In this document: in pieces, positions 40,985 to 52,611 of the stretch
Numbering within the stretch: the stretch's first letter is position 1
How the letters are laid out: every line of letters starts with the position of its first letter
The notes under the pieces: generated by a model
Database searches by the model: none
Seen by the model: only the letters and a program-made list of their open reading frames with translations
What the model was told of the DNA's origin: nothing
Made by a program: the position numbers and the translations under genes
Origin: Burhinus oedicnemus
Taxonomy: Eukaryota; Chordata; Aves; Charadriiformes; Burhinidae
Direction: 5' to 3'
Assembly (NCBI GenBank): GCA_008921705.1
Contig: VFFE01007083.1
Coordinates: 1-64,000 of the forward strand
DNA length: 64,000 nt

Positions 40985-41560
40985 AATTACAAAGAGACAA
41001 AAAGACAAAGGCACGCTAAAAGAGTAATAAAATAGTCATGGTTGTGATTCAAACACACAATTGAGCAAAAGTAAAAGAGCTCCTTTAAAGTAGAAAGAGT
41101 GCCAGCGGGACGCATTTCAGGAGGAAGCACATTCCAGGCTGGTGGCGCCAGCAGAGCAAAAGCTCCAAAGTCTTGCATGCGCCACACACAACAGCGCAAC
41201 CTCTGACAGATGGTTAAGTGTAGAGTCCCATCTCACAAGGAGTCCTGGTTGTCAGAGAAATGAACCCAGCTCATACCGGATCCACCACTTAAAACACTGC
41301 CTGTGTAAATATCACTAAGTGGATTTGATGTGACTGAGGAAGCGCATTGCAGCAAGGACACTGAGGCAGCCCTTCAGCGTCAGGAAAAAGGGAAAGGACT
41401 GAGCTTTGAAAGATCCTTGGGTCCGGATTTGGTCCCAAAAGAAATCCTGAGGTATTTCAGGGCATTGTAGCTTATTCTGGAGTTCTTAGGGGGCAGTGAG
41501 GAGGGGCAGGCTTTCTGGAAGGATCTGGTGATCAAGTGTTAAATTTATAGAAAACAAGGC
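40985..41560 (-). mobile_element. Decayed LINE fragment, probably L2-like reverse transcriptase C-terminus
   Basis: The minus strand from 41,199 to 40,987 encodes a 70-residue frame containing QDFGAFALLAPPAWNVLPPE followed by 'TLSTLKELF'. This resembles the 'GxRAFSxxAPxLWNSLPxxxR...FKxxLKT' block at the end of L2- and RTE-type LINE polyproteins. The frame enters near 41,210. Sequence to the right, up to about 41,560, may continue the element upstream but is too decayed to follow residue by residue. It differs from the CR1 copies in this window, so it would be an older insertion of another LINE clade. The right boundary is uncertain. Confidence 0.45.
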
Positions 41561-44500
41561 AGGGCTGATAAAGCTGTAACAATAGGATGCTTGGTCCTTG
41601 TGGGGTTTACTGCTGTATTGCAAGGTCCACGTTGGTTCATTGCTCTTGTATCCGGATCGTAACATTACAGGGCATATTTAAATGAAAATCCTCATCCACT
41701 GGATAAAAAACAAACCCAGGAAAAAATATGTTCAAATTGTAGCAATTATTGCTCTTGTTTCTATAAAACTTAATCGTAATCATGGGCTATTAGACCAAGT
41801 CTTTTTAAAGCCATGTTGGACAGAAGGGTTTACTGAGAGAAATCTGGAGGTCATGCAGAGCTTTAATGTTGTAGCTAAAGCCTCATTAATTTCAGGGGGT
41901 CTGTGCACAGACTTCATAGCAGGATCAGGATGTCAGGGATGAGGTAAGGCAGTAGTCCTGGAATAACCCAATGAACCTGGTATGGTAAGGCATGAAAAAA
42001 GCTTGGTTACAACCCTGTTACTTAATTCTGGAGTGAGGACAGCGAAAATCAAGAGACAGGAAAGGTTGGAAAGGATTGTTTAAAGCTAAGCTAATGATAA
42101 TAAAAAAGCACATATGGAAGGTAATAAATCTGATGGGATGGGTGGCCATTTTGCTAAGCACTTTATGCTGATGTTAGCTAATAAAACAGCAGAGTGTTTG
42201 GTAACTGAGCTCATCTCCTCAGTGCATTCCACCCTTACTTAAATTAATTTTTTCCTCTTCAAAAAAAACCACCAAAACCCTCTTTATTTTTAAGGGAAAG
42301 ATTGAATCAAGTGATGATGTGCAAATCCAGGGAGGTGAGAAGTATTGTTGAGATGAAGCATATTTCATTTCATTCTTGCAGGTATTTTGTTAGTTAAACT
42401 GCAGAGAAGCACAAACACGGGAAACAAAGATACTCAGATCAGTGTCACATTGAAAATTTTCTCCTCCTTGTTTCTGCTGTAATCCAGTTGGAGGATGACA
42501 AGAGCATGTAGGTGATGTAGTCCATCACTATGATATTATTGTTTAATTTGGTAGCAAGTCCAGTTCTTCTGTGTAACAATTATATTGTTCACTTGTATTA
42601 TCATTGTCTGAAGACCACAGCAAGGACCAATGTCCTCTCTTGCTTAACTCTGGAGAGATTCAACACCTGCTCCAAACATGTCCACACCCTGAGTAGTCAA
42701 CATGCAGAGAATTGTTCCAGGTTTCCAGAAAATCAGTGGGAGATCAGGAATGGCACACATTTTCTGAGCATCCAAATCATTACACAAGCACAGAGCACAT
42801 TGTCTAATGCCAGTGCTTTTCTAACCAAAAGGACAATGAATTGAGGTATTTATGTGAATTCACAGCTGAAACTGGTACTAGGTGCATTGTTTGTATATGC
42901 ATTGCAGCATTCTCACACTACCCTGGCTTTCAAGGACTGAGATGAGAACGTACTGAGGAAGTAATTGCCAGAGCCTCTGGACCCCCCAGGGAAAGAGAAG
43001 TTTTGGCAATGAGATGCTAGTAGCAAAAGGATGTCAGTGTGGCTCAGAGGAAACTGGTACAAGAACAAGCTGCATGGCGTGGAATATTCCTTTGGTCAGT
43101 TGGGGTCAGCTGTCCTGACTGTGTCTCGTCCCAGCTTTTTGTGCCCCCCACAGCCTACTTGCTGGTAGGGTGGTGTGAGGAGCAGAAAAGGCCTTAAGTC
43201 TGTAAGCACTGCTTAGCAATAACTAAAACATCTCTGTATTATCAACACTGTTTCCAGTATAAATCCAAAACATAGCCCCATACTAGCTACTATGAAGGAA
43301 ATTAACTCTACCCCAGCCAAAACCAGCACAGATGTGGACACAAACTCTCTCCCACTTTGGGGATATTATTATTCAGTGATTCTGGTTATGGCCATTTTTC
43401 CCCTCTTTCACCCAAAGACAAGATTCACACTTGGTGTATAAGACAGTATAACTGCACCATTGGTTTGCGTTATCTGAGGGTCTGTCCTTGATACTTACGA
43501 CCAGTTCTTTGGTATCCAGAACAGACCCCTTCACTCTGTTCCGTTGCTCTTCTACAGCTGTCCCTTGCCTGTTAAGTCAGATAGTTAGCTGGATTTTATT
43601 TATGTGTAGAGTGATGGCCTTTGATAATGGTTGCTTTGTTCTTGGGATGGACAAAAGGAAGAAAATCCAAAGAGAAGGAAAGAGAGTGAAAGAAAGATGG
43701 AGCAGAAAGGAGGATAAGGGTTTATTTGTACACTGTAAAATAGTGGAGAGCCCTGGCTGTGTCCTCAGTGAAGCTAGGTAATCTGCCTTCACCATATTCC
43801 ACAGAGAGCTTGAGCTACAGCCTCTGAATTCAGCCTTCAGCTCCACCAAAGTTGAAGGGCATTTGATTTTTCTATCAGTCCATTGCTTGCAGATGAAGCT
43901 TCATGGAAGCACCTTCAGGCTTCAGAGCTTCAGGGTTCACTGGAACCCTAATGGCTTATTATGAGTCCAGTTCTATCAATTTAATTTGGGTAGCGAGGGA
44001 AAGAGATGTTGCGTGGAAGATGCAGAGTATGGTTAGTGACTCTCATGCTTTGTTGTGCTGGAACTGGAATGTTCCTTTCAAACTGGCGTGTTGCCCTGGG
44101 AGGGTGGGAAGCACCAAACTGGAGCCTGTACCTTTTAAGTTCCCCACCCAGCCCACTCCCCATTCATGAGATGTTTGATCCCTGAGCTCACTCCTGAATG
44201 GGATCCAGGTAGCTCCTTAGTGCTTCAGCTGCTCGTCCTGGAGCCGTGGATCACAGATTCTCCTCTCATATGTTTTCTATTAATCCTAGTCTTGCCTAGA
44301 GAGAAGCGTGCTATGGGGATGGAGGGAAGTGGGTTCTCGGAGAGGATGCTGCTACTCTTTTCCATTGCTCCCCTTTTTGTTCTCCAGAACTCAGGATTCT
44401 TTCTGCTTGTATTTGGCTATATAGGCTATATTTGCACTGGACTGCCAAGGGTGGAGGAACTTTGCTCACCCACTGCACTTCAGTAATTCTGCCTCTTGGG

Positions 44501-45198
44501 AAAAGGCTCTCCTGGGCTGCTGGTACTCCACACATACCCCCAGGAGTTTCATGTATCCTTTAGAGGGAAAATTACTGAGGTGTCTCAGCATCTCAGGTCA
44601 TCCCTGCCCACAGCGTAAACATTTACTGTCACCAGTATTTTCTTATGTTCATAGCAGAGGCAGAGCTGGTCTTCCCACAGTCAATCTCTCAGTCAGCACT
44701 GAGCCAGGCTGTACATAGGCAATCTTTTAACAGTCACCCAATAACCAAGGACTCTCAGGGCTCTCAGTCACTCGTTCCGACTGATTTTACCACCTATTCT
44801 TCTAGAGAGAAAAACCAAGACTGTAAATTCTTGGTCTCAGTGGCATCCTCTTACCACAAGCTCCTGAATCCAGTTCCACGTTACTGTGGAACAAACAATT
44901 TTCTTTTGCCAGTCTTAATTTTACCCAGTTTCTCATTCCCTTGGATGCCCTTCTTGTTCCTGTGCGGACAGCCTGCTGCTGCTGCTGTTGGGTCAGCCCT
45001 GCAGTGGCGGCATGACACAGTATTTAAAATGGTAGCTGCTTCTTGGTGTCTTGGCCCTGAAAGTGGAACTAAGCCCATCGTGGCAATGACAAGATGTTTA
45101 GTAACAGCGGCCAAGTCTTGTAACAAACCAGGCCCTCCATCTGTAGCATCTGAGCATAGCTGACTGGGGGACAGTACATGTTATGACAGACAACTGCT

Positions 45199-45340
45199 GA
45201 CCTTTGGGCAAGGCAGCCTCTGCTCTGGCCTCGTCTCTGCTTGCTCATTTTGTGCCTACTGTCTGTGTGCTTCAGCTTTCCACAGGTAAAACAGGAGGAG
45301 TCAATAATTGCTCACTGCACAACGAGACAGATAGAATGAA
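45199..45340 (+). repeat. MIR/L2-like ancient repeat fragment
   Basis: TGACCTTTGGGCAAGGCAGC is followed downstream by TGTGTGCTTCAGCTTTCCAC and 'aggtaaaacaggagg', in the order of the plus strand of a MIR/L2-type 3' region. The spacing is stretched by an insertion, so confidence is moderate. Confidence 0.45.
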
Positions 45341-45944
45341 TTCAAATTATGTGTGTATACTTTACTGCCTTTAGGATGTTTGTTAAATCAAAGTACTCTC
45401 AACCAATTTTTTCTGACAAAACAGCCAGGTGAGGTGTTTCATCGCTATATTTGTAAAAATACATATATGTCCTGCACTCTCCTACACTCCTGGACTTTGG
45501 ATACTCTTTTAGACGTACACTTCTCCCAAGGCTCCTCCCAAAATATAAGCAATGACCTCAGCCATTCTTAGGGCAGCTGAGTGCTATCAGTATCTTCATC
45601 ACCACCAGAGAGATTTCTTTGATGGTGCTCCTGGCAGGGATGCACTTTGGAAAAGAGAACAGAGCTTCAGCCTCCTTGACAGACACCCACTTAATGCAGG
45701 CTTCTAGATTCCTTTCACCAGGTGCTTTGGCTGCTCTAAGTTCAGACCTTCAATGTTTTCAGGAAAGAAATATAACTCCTCATGCTCTTGCTTGTCTGTG
45801 TTGCTAGTTTTAACTTGAATGCCAGAAAATAGCTGAGTTGCAGGCATGTATCAGTTGTGTCGGACTATTTTACCCACATTTCAGCTAGCTGAGGACTTGA
45901 GACAGAACTGTTACAGAAATGTCAGACCCAGCTCCAGCTGCACT

Positions 45945-45995
45945 CTGGAAAAAGAGTAACTGACTTCAGTGGGAGCTGGATTGGGACCTAAAACA
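45945..45995 (+). repeat. Possible ancient amniote interspersed repeat
   Basis: TGACTTCAGTGGGAGCTGGA followed by 'ttgggacct' is a word combination I associate with a dispersed, unnamed ancient repeat of sauropsid genomes. It is only about 50 bp and could be chance. Confidence 0.3.
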
Positions 45996-48900
45996 GTGAG
46001 TGCAGTGCTGCTGCAATGTCTTTCATCTCAAAGTTGCTGGGTGAAATCCAGACTACGCTGGTAATGGTTGGGAAGCTGCCAGCTGCTAATGATGTGGAAC
46101 AAGTTGGTGAGTCCTTGCTCCAGTTTGTAGGAAGCCACCAGACAAAACAAGTCCCAAGAATAGCCAGCTCAACCCTTTCCCGGTTGGGTTCATGTCGTAC
46201 TGGCAAGGGAGTAATTTAGGAACTTCCCCTGATGTGGCTCCTGTGGTGTCTGATCTGCGGAGGCCACAATGCTTCTGTGGACATTTATCCTCATGAAATT
46301 CCCTAGAAATACTCAGCATGCTATAAAAACAGTGTCTGGGACATAGTGCTTTCCCAGATCTGGCCCACTCTCCTGGTGCTTTGATATGCTCATAGCATAA
46401 CTACAAAACCCGTCTTCCTCTTTGATTTCCCTGCCTGTAGCTGCATCTCCTGGACTGAATACCTACACTCTGCAGTGCTCTTTCTTTCAGCTCCTATAGG
46501 TGAAGTGCACTGTGTGAGGGAAGAGCAGACACATCATAGTGTGGGGTACCCCCAGAGCTCAAATTCAAAGGATGGCTGAAGCAAGGAAGAGATTGATTTT
46601 CTAACGATATCCCACTGGGCATGTGAAGCAGTATGGGAGATTAGACAGTCAATATTTCTCCCAATTTGAGATCAATACTGGAAAACTGTGATGGGGAAGG
46701 AGAGGCAGCCCACTGCACAGAGCATCTGTACAGCTGTTGAGGCAAGCAGATGCAAGCAAACATATCTCTTCATGCCATCTGGCTGAGGAAAATGAAAGTA
46801 AAGGTGATGGCAGCCAGGAAGCAGGTAATACTTTTGCTGTCTGGCTTAAACAAGCCAGGTGCTCAAACAGTGCTAATGGCTTTATTTTCCAGGGCTTCAG
46901 AAAAAGTCATCGATGCCTGAGCTTTTTAGAACTGATGTCCCCTTTGAGATGTGTTTCATGAAGAGGAACAGTAGCCACAAGGCAGAGCATGTTCAGAGTG
47001 TCCAGGGCGGGTGATAGGCATATATAGGCAAAACTGGAGCTGCAGTCAGAGAACATGCGCAGGATCTGTTAAGGATCAAACTTCATATGCCTAACTCCTC
47101 GCTGCTCTAAGGCGGCTCTGCTTCTAACATTGCTCCTACAGTGCTCTCTGCTGGGGAATGAGAGGTAGAGGCAAGCATGGCTGCAAGTATCCTCCAGCCT
47201 AGGAGGCAGACAACCATCACAGGCTAAGGAACAATGTACAAATTTAGCTTATGCATAGTTCCAGTGAATGTATACAACGTCTTCTGGCCTAGTCGTACAA
47301 AGTAGGCTGAACCTGTGTCCCAGGAATAAGTTTCTAGCCAATGCAGAAGCGGGTGGTGTAAATGTCTAGAGCCAGTAACCTGTGGCTGTTCTGTCGGCGT
47401 GACAGCGGTCTCCAGGCAAACAGGCTTCTCACGCAGCTTGGAGCACGTTCAGGCTGCCCAGTCAAGACACCCAGCTGAAATCACATGTAACAGACTCCTT
47501 AATGAGCTTGGCAAGACAATTAGATTAGTGTCTTTTACTGCTTCCACTATGCTGTTGGCCATGATAAATAGGGTAAACAGTAAATTTCACCAGGATAATT
47601 GATGACCTAGTACAATGGAAAACCATAAGCTAGCAAAGGCCCTCCTAACCTTGGATTTGTGACGAAAGAGCACTTTTGTCACCTTAACATATGTCATTTT
47701 CAGAAACTGATAACGGTTGCCTGGTGAAAAAAAAACCACCTTTCTGTGCTCCTAGATAGTACTTCCACCAGAGGGCTCTGCGGACTATCTTCACGTTCAG
47801 AAAGGCCTCCAGTGTAGATGAGCAATCAGGTGAAAAGGTACAGTTTTAATCAAAATACTGGTTCCAATCAGTATGGTGTTATGTTATGGCAGAGTCCTCC
47901 GCTTTAATCAGTATTCTTTAGAGGCAGTGCTGCCCATAAATAGCCTGAAGCTACTTTACTGACATTATATAAACTCTCAATAGCTTGCAACTTGTTCCTA
48001 AACATTCTTAGTGGGGATAAGTTGGGAAATGTGGTCGTATATCCTGCAGCAAATAAATAACTAAGGAGAAAAGTGTTCACAGGTAGACAGTCTTGGTAAT
48101 TGGCTAAGAAACCTACGTTAGCTGCTGCGATATATTAAATTTAACCAAAATCTACAAACATTTAGATTGCTATGCTGGGCTGTAGATGACTGAGGAGTCA
48201 GCTCTGTCAGTTCTGCTGCCCACAGTCAGACATCTCCTAAATTGCTTTCACATGAATTACGAGAGCTCAAGTACCAAACTTCAGTGGCTGCTGCACGTCT
48301 CTGTGGCAGTACCAAAAGTGAGTGTAGATGCTTCTGTAGGAGTATTTAAAGAAGTCATGATAGGCCTGGTAAATCTCACACAGGGGGCAGCCAGGGGGGT
48401 GCTGGGTTGCAGTCTGCCTTTATGGCTATTTTCTATTGTTGCCCATCTTTGCTTTCATATGGGGCCATAGGATGCAGAGCGTACATTAGACCAATGTTAT
48501 AAACAGTATAAAGTTTGCTGACCTTCATCTGTCCTACCTCAGCCTAACCCGCATGGAAGTACAGAAACTGGAAATCAGGCCCTACAGCTTTAACGTTGCG
48601 AATTGTAACGTGACCTCCCTCCTGCAGACATAACCCTGCCATGCCAGGCAGTGAACCGACTCCAAATGGCTGTGTTTAAAAACAACACAGCTCTGGACAC
48701 ATCCTTCCCCAGGTCTCAGATCACAGGCAGTCCTGTTCGAAACCCTTGTCCAGAGGGTTTTCTGGGAAGCTGTTTGATGAGTGGCTGTCTTGAGCCTACG
48801 CCTCCCGCACACCCCCCGGCATGGGCTGCCACCCAAGACAAGGGCCCTGGCGTTTCCCTCCTGCCTGGCAGCTGCTCTTGCTCCTGCTCGGCCCTTTGCC

Positions 48901-51810
48901 TTACAGAAAAACCCGCTGCCCAATTACCAACAGACAGCTGCAAGAGATTCTTCAAAGTGCACAGCATAAGGGCAGGGAAAGAGCAAAGGGACAGCAACAG
49001 AATAAAACAAACCGAGGGAAAGGACACCCATCCCACGTGCACATTCTGAAGGACCCCACATGCTCCAGTTACTTAAACTGATTTTTCCCTCCTTCTTTGT
49101 GCCCAAAAGGCACAGCTGCTTCTCTCTTCAACCACCCTTGCCCAACAGCAACTTCCCATCCTTTTCCATACAGCTTGCACAACCCTGGCCTGTCAGATCC
49201 TCTCAGGATCAGCTTCCCCCATGTCTTTGTGCCCCTAAAACAGTTGACCAATACCTTGCCTACTTGAACATCTCACCTTCTTCCTCTCCCTCCCATGTCA
49301 TAGTCACCTCATCCACTGTTGCCCAGGAAGGCAAATTTCTCCTTCCTTTCCTCTCCCCTGCTTGAAGCAGATTTTCTTCTGTCACTCAGGTCAATCTTCC
49401 CATTTTCACTCTGTAAAGGACTGCCCGGCACCTCCTCAGGCTATACAAACCCATTTGCTCTAGGAGCTGTTTTCCAAAGTTTGCTGGTGGGCTGGAAATA
49501 ACCTGCCACTGCGAATCTCTCCACAAACTGTTGTGCACATTCGCACACTGCGAGAAGGGCTGCTTTGCCTCTGTGGAACTGGGAGCATAAGACTGGGGCT
49601 CAAAACTGGTTTTGATGTGTGTGGGGAGCTTTTTTGTTTGGGCATGTGGGAAAACACTTGGCCAAGCCCCGTTGAACGGTGTGTCTGTATGTGTAATAAG
49701 GCCCTCTGTGTGTGAATGCAAAAGGCTAGCAGTCCTGCCTTTGTGAGTTTGCAGTTTATATATGTGTGTAAATGAGAATATTTAGCCCAGCTTTCAGTGT
49801 GCATATACGTGTGTTTGTGTGAATCCTTACCTATTTGCAGTGTGCCTGTGTACCACTGTTGTGTTGAGCTGGAAGTCTTAGCAAAGGGTCCTTACAGCCC
49901 GTTCTGGTTGTGTTGATGTTATCAGGTGCCATAGATGTGTTATCTCAATGCTTATACCTACCTGGAAGTTTTCGTTGTTGTGATAAGGTCAGTGGGACTT
50001 TTTGGCTGGTGAGAGGCACTATAAACAAGGTGGGCCTCCAAAGATCACATGGTGGGTGAATCAATACCTCGAGCAAACAAAAGAGATATGTTAATAGAGT
50101 CATCTGCATTCTGATAAACCTGCAATGGTTACCAGTTCTCTTCTGAGTCATCTCCTCTCCAGATTTTTTTATTTGTAGATTCATTTGCATGATCCATTGG
50201 GATTACACTTTAGAGAAAACTCTTCATTTATCTCGCTGCTCAACAGGCCCAGCATCCTTGATATACTTTCAACTAGCAAATCCATGTTGCTGCCTGGATC
50301 ACTGGTGTATATTCTAGGTTATTACAAAGCGTAACTTTATAGAATCTCGATGATGACTTGGGTCCTCAGGATCCCAGGATGTATGGGGACCAGGTGATTA
50401 GAGATGTAACTTTGCCTCAGATCCTATTTGTACTTAGTGCTGTATTCATTCTTTAGTTTCAGCAAACTCTGTAGAGTTTGTCCACTAGACTGATTCTGCT
50501 TTGGTAAATCATTACTCTTCAGCCACCGCCAAGATCACTTAGAGGTAACCATTGCCTATAGCACCTTAGGGTTCATCACCATCACCTCAAAAAGAAACAG
50601 AAAGGTCTGGAAGGGCTGTCCTTTGGAGACTGAGGATTTAGGACAGGCACACCCAAACAACACTGATCCCAGTGTGGACCCAGGTATTGCTTCATCTCTT
50701 GGTTTTAACCCTTACACCATTTTTTTCCTCTGAGTAGGCTGAAGTCTAAATGCTGGGAATGTGCACAACCAAATTTCAAACTCCAGTGCCTAGCAGTATT
50801 AGGACTGGGAAGTCTGGTTTGTGCCGTAAGGCGGGAGTGAAGTTCATGTCTGGGTCTAAATTTAAGCTAGGAGGGTGTTTGTTCAAGTCAAGGATAAGAG
50901 AAAACTCGTGTATGTGGAAAATATGCAGACCTAGGGTCTTTTTGTAGACTTTAATGTTTTCCTCAGGATTTTAACTTTAATGTTAAAAGCCAGACATTTG
51001 TAAATGTCCTGGCTGTGAAATTAACCCACAGCATATAAATTGATGGCACTGCACTGGGCCAAAGTTCTGCCACTGACTTTAGGGAGTATAAATTTTAAAA
51101 ACCTCCTGTCATGTGTCCCTTACATACAAATACTTCTAAAGATCATTGTTGATCCACTCCTCAGAAATACTCAGCGGATCACTTACCCGGCAGTGCGGAT
51201 GTCTGAGCTTTCCCCCAGGGCATTCAAAGGACTGGAGGAAAGCTGCAGGCTTTGAATACATAAACAGCACTCTTGATTTTTTTGTTGGATTAGTCAAATA
51301 ACTGAGATATTTCCTCTGTTCTTAATATTAATATAAAAACAGAAGAGCCATTTGCATAAACAAGAGCCTGACGTTTCTGGAATCCTTGGGAACTAGGGAG
51401 GGGGAAGGACTATTTCCATACTGCTCACTGGATGCCACCATTCAGACGTGCCAGAGCACAGGCTACAGCACGATTTCCCTGCTTCCACGTGGCCGTGCCA
51501 TTGGCCCGTTTGGCACATCTGTGCTCTTCTTGTGGGGTCTCAGCTTAAATAAGCTGCCTACCCCATCCACCCTTGCAGTGTGCGGCTCAAGAACGTACGG
51601 TGAAAGGCCAGCTTGTCTGCGATGGGATGTTGCTGCCACAGCTGACGGGATGTACGGTGATGGAGCTGTGCATGCCCGTGGCTCACACCACAAAGGACCC
51701 CGCCTGAGCTTTCTTCTCTCTGGGCCAGCTTACCTTACATCCTGACCTGAGTGCGGGTATACACCTGAAAACGTGGGCTCGAAGCAAACCTGAGCTTTAG
51801 CGCTAGCTCC

Positions 51811-52374
51811 TGTCATGGTTTCAGCTGGGATAGGGTTGACTTTTGTGCTAGCAGCTGGTGCAGCGCTGTGTTTTGGGTTTGGGATGAGGAATGGTGGTTT
51901 TGGTTGTTGCTGAGCTCTCAAGGGCTGTTCTGCTCCTCACCTCGCCCCGCCAGCGAGCAGGCTGGGGGGAGCACACGGAATTGGGAGGGGACACAGCCGG
52001 GATAGCTCACCCCAACCGCCCACGGGGATATTCCGTGTCATATGATGCCACACTCAGTACATAGAGCTGGGGAAGAAGAAGGAAGCGGGGGACGTTCGGA
52101 GCGACGGCTGTTGCCTTCCCAAGTCACTGTTACGTGTGATGGAGCCCCGCTTTCCTGGGGATGGCTGAACACCTGCCTGCCCACGGGAAGCACTGAATGA
52201 ATTCCTTGTTTTGCTTTGCTGTCACACGCGGCTTTTGCTCTGCTTATTCAACTGCCTTTCTCTCAACCCACGAGTTTGTCTCACTTTTCCCCTTCCAGTT
52301 CTCCCCCCATCCCACTGGAGGCAGCAGGCGAGCGGCCGCACGCTCCCGGTTGCCGGCCGGTGTTAAACCGCGCC
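51811..52374 (+). mobile_element. Solo LTR of an endogenous retrovirus, abutting the SLC25A33 promoter
   Basis: The segment begins with TGTCATGGTTTCAGCTGGGA and passes through GGGAGGGGACACAGCCGGGA, GGGATATTCCGTGTCATATG and CTCTCAACCCACGAGTTTGT. It ends near 'gttgccggccggtgttaaaccgcg'. These blocks, in this order, match an LTR family I remember as common in neoavian birds; I believe it is ERVK-like, but no search was run. No primer-binding site, gag, pol or second LTR follows, so it is a solo LTR left by recombination. The TATA-like region (52,055-52,064, CAGTACATAG) is degenerate and no target-site duplication is clear, so the insertion is not recent. It lies in the same orientation as SLC25A33 and ends about 268 bp before its ATG. 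Confidence 0.88.
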
Positions 52375-52424
52375 GGGCCCAGCCCCGCGCAGCCGCGCTC
52401 AGCGGAACCGCCCTTGTCAGCTCC

Positions 52425-52481
52425 ATGGCGACACGCGCGGGGGCGGGGCTGCCCGCCGTGACGTCACGCGCGGCCGTTTGA
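52425..52481 (+). other. Possible upstream ORF, 18 codons
   Basis: An ATG at 52,425 opens an 18-codon frame ending at TGA 52,479-52,481, about 160 bp before the SLC25A33 ATG and in a different frame. It would matter for translation only if transcription starts upstream of it. The CRE and GC box overlap this frame, which suggests that major starts lie downstream and that it may usually be excluded from the mRNA. Confidence 0.3.
52457..52468. promoter_or_regulatory. Palindromic CRE (ATF/CREB site)
   Basis: TGACGTCA at 52,459-52,466 is the full consensus cAMP-response element, extended to a perfect 12-bp palindrome CGTGACGTCACG. It lies about 176 bp upstream of the SLC25A33 ATG, within the usual range for functional CREs in CpG-island promoters, and 10 bp downstream of a GC box. 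Binding by ATF/CREB proteins is inferred. Confidence 0.7.
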
Positions 52482-52542
52482 CGCAGCCCGCGCCTCTCGC
52501 CGGCGTCTCGTGCGCGCCGCGGCCCGGCCTCTGCCCGCAGCG

Positions 52543-52543
<1 letters not shown>

Positions 52544-52609
<66 letters not shown>
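52544..52609 (+). repeat. (CCGGAG)11 hexanucleotide repeat in the SLC25A33 5' UTR
   Basis: Eleven perfect tandem copies of CCGGAG end 32 bp before the SLC25A33 start codon. The three plus-strand frames read Pro-Glu, Arg-Ser and Gly-Ala repeats; the Gly-Ala frame is the one continuous with SLC25A33. A short AGC/CAG run (about 52,626-52,640) follows. The absence of interruptions suggests recent expansion and length polymorphism. Confidence 0.95.

Positions 52610-52611
<2 letters not shown>

Larger units (their letters stand above)
41561..51810. other. Intergenic stretch up to the promoter LTR, no gene recognised
   Basis: No coding exon is supportable. The longest frame (44,645-45,163, 172 codons) starts with ATG but has no recognisable domain, and its region also reads openly in other frames. 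A short (CTG)n-type run occurs near 44,982. A segment at about 48,780-49,450 is C-rich, with AATAAA at 49,001-49,006, but no gene body is attached to it. Two or three short segments (45,199-45,340, near 45,950-45,995, near 51,000-51,085) resemble ancient amniote repeats. Confidence 0.6.

Noticed and set aside
44645..45163. 172-codon plus-strand frame starting with ATG
   Set aside because: No signal peptide, domain or family resemblance, no nearby promoter or poly(A) arrangement, and the opposite strand is also open over 44,881-45,126. Treated as chance.
1..51810. Search for SPSB1 coding sequence (SPRY and SOCS-box blocks)
   Set aside because: None of the open frames contains these conserved blocks, so the gene is not annotated here.
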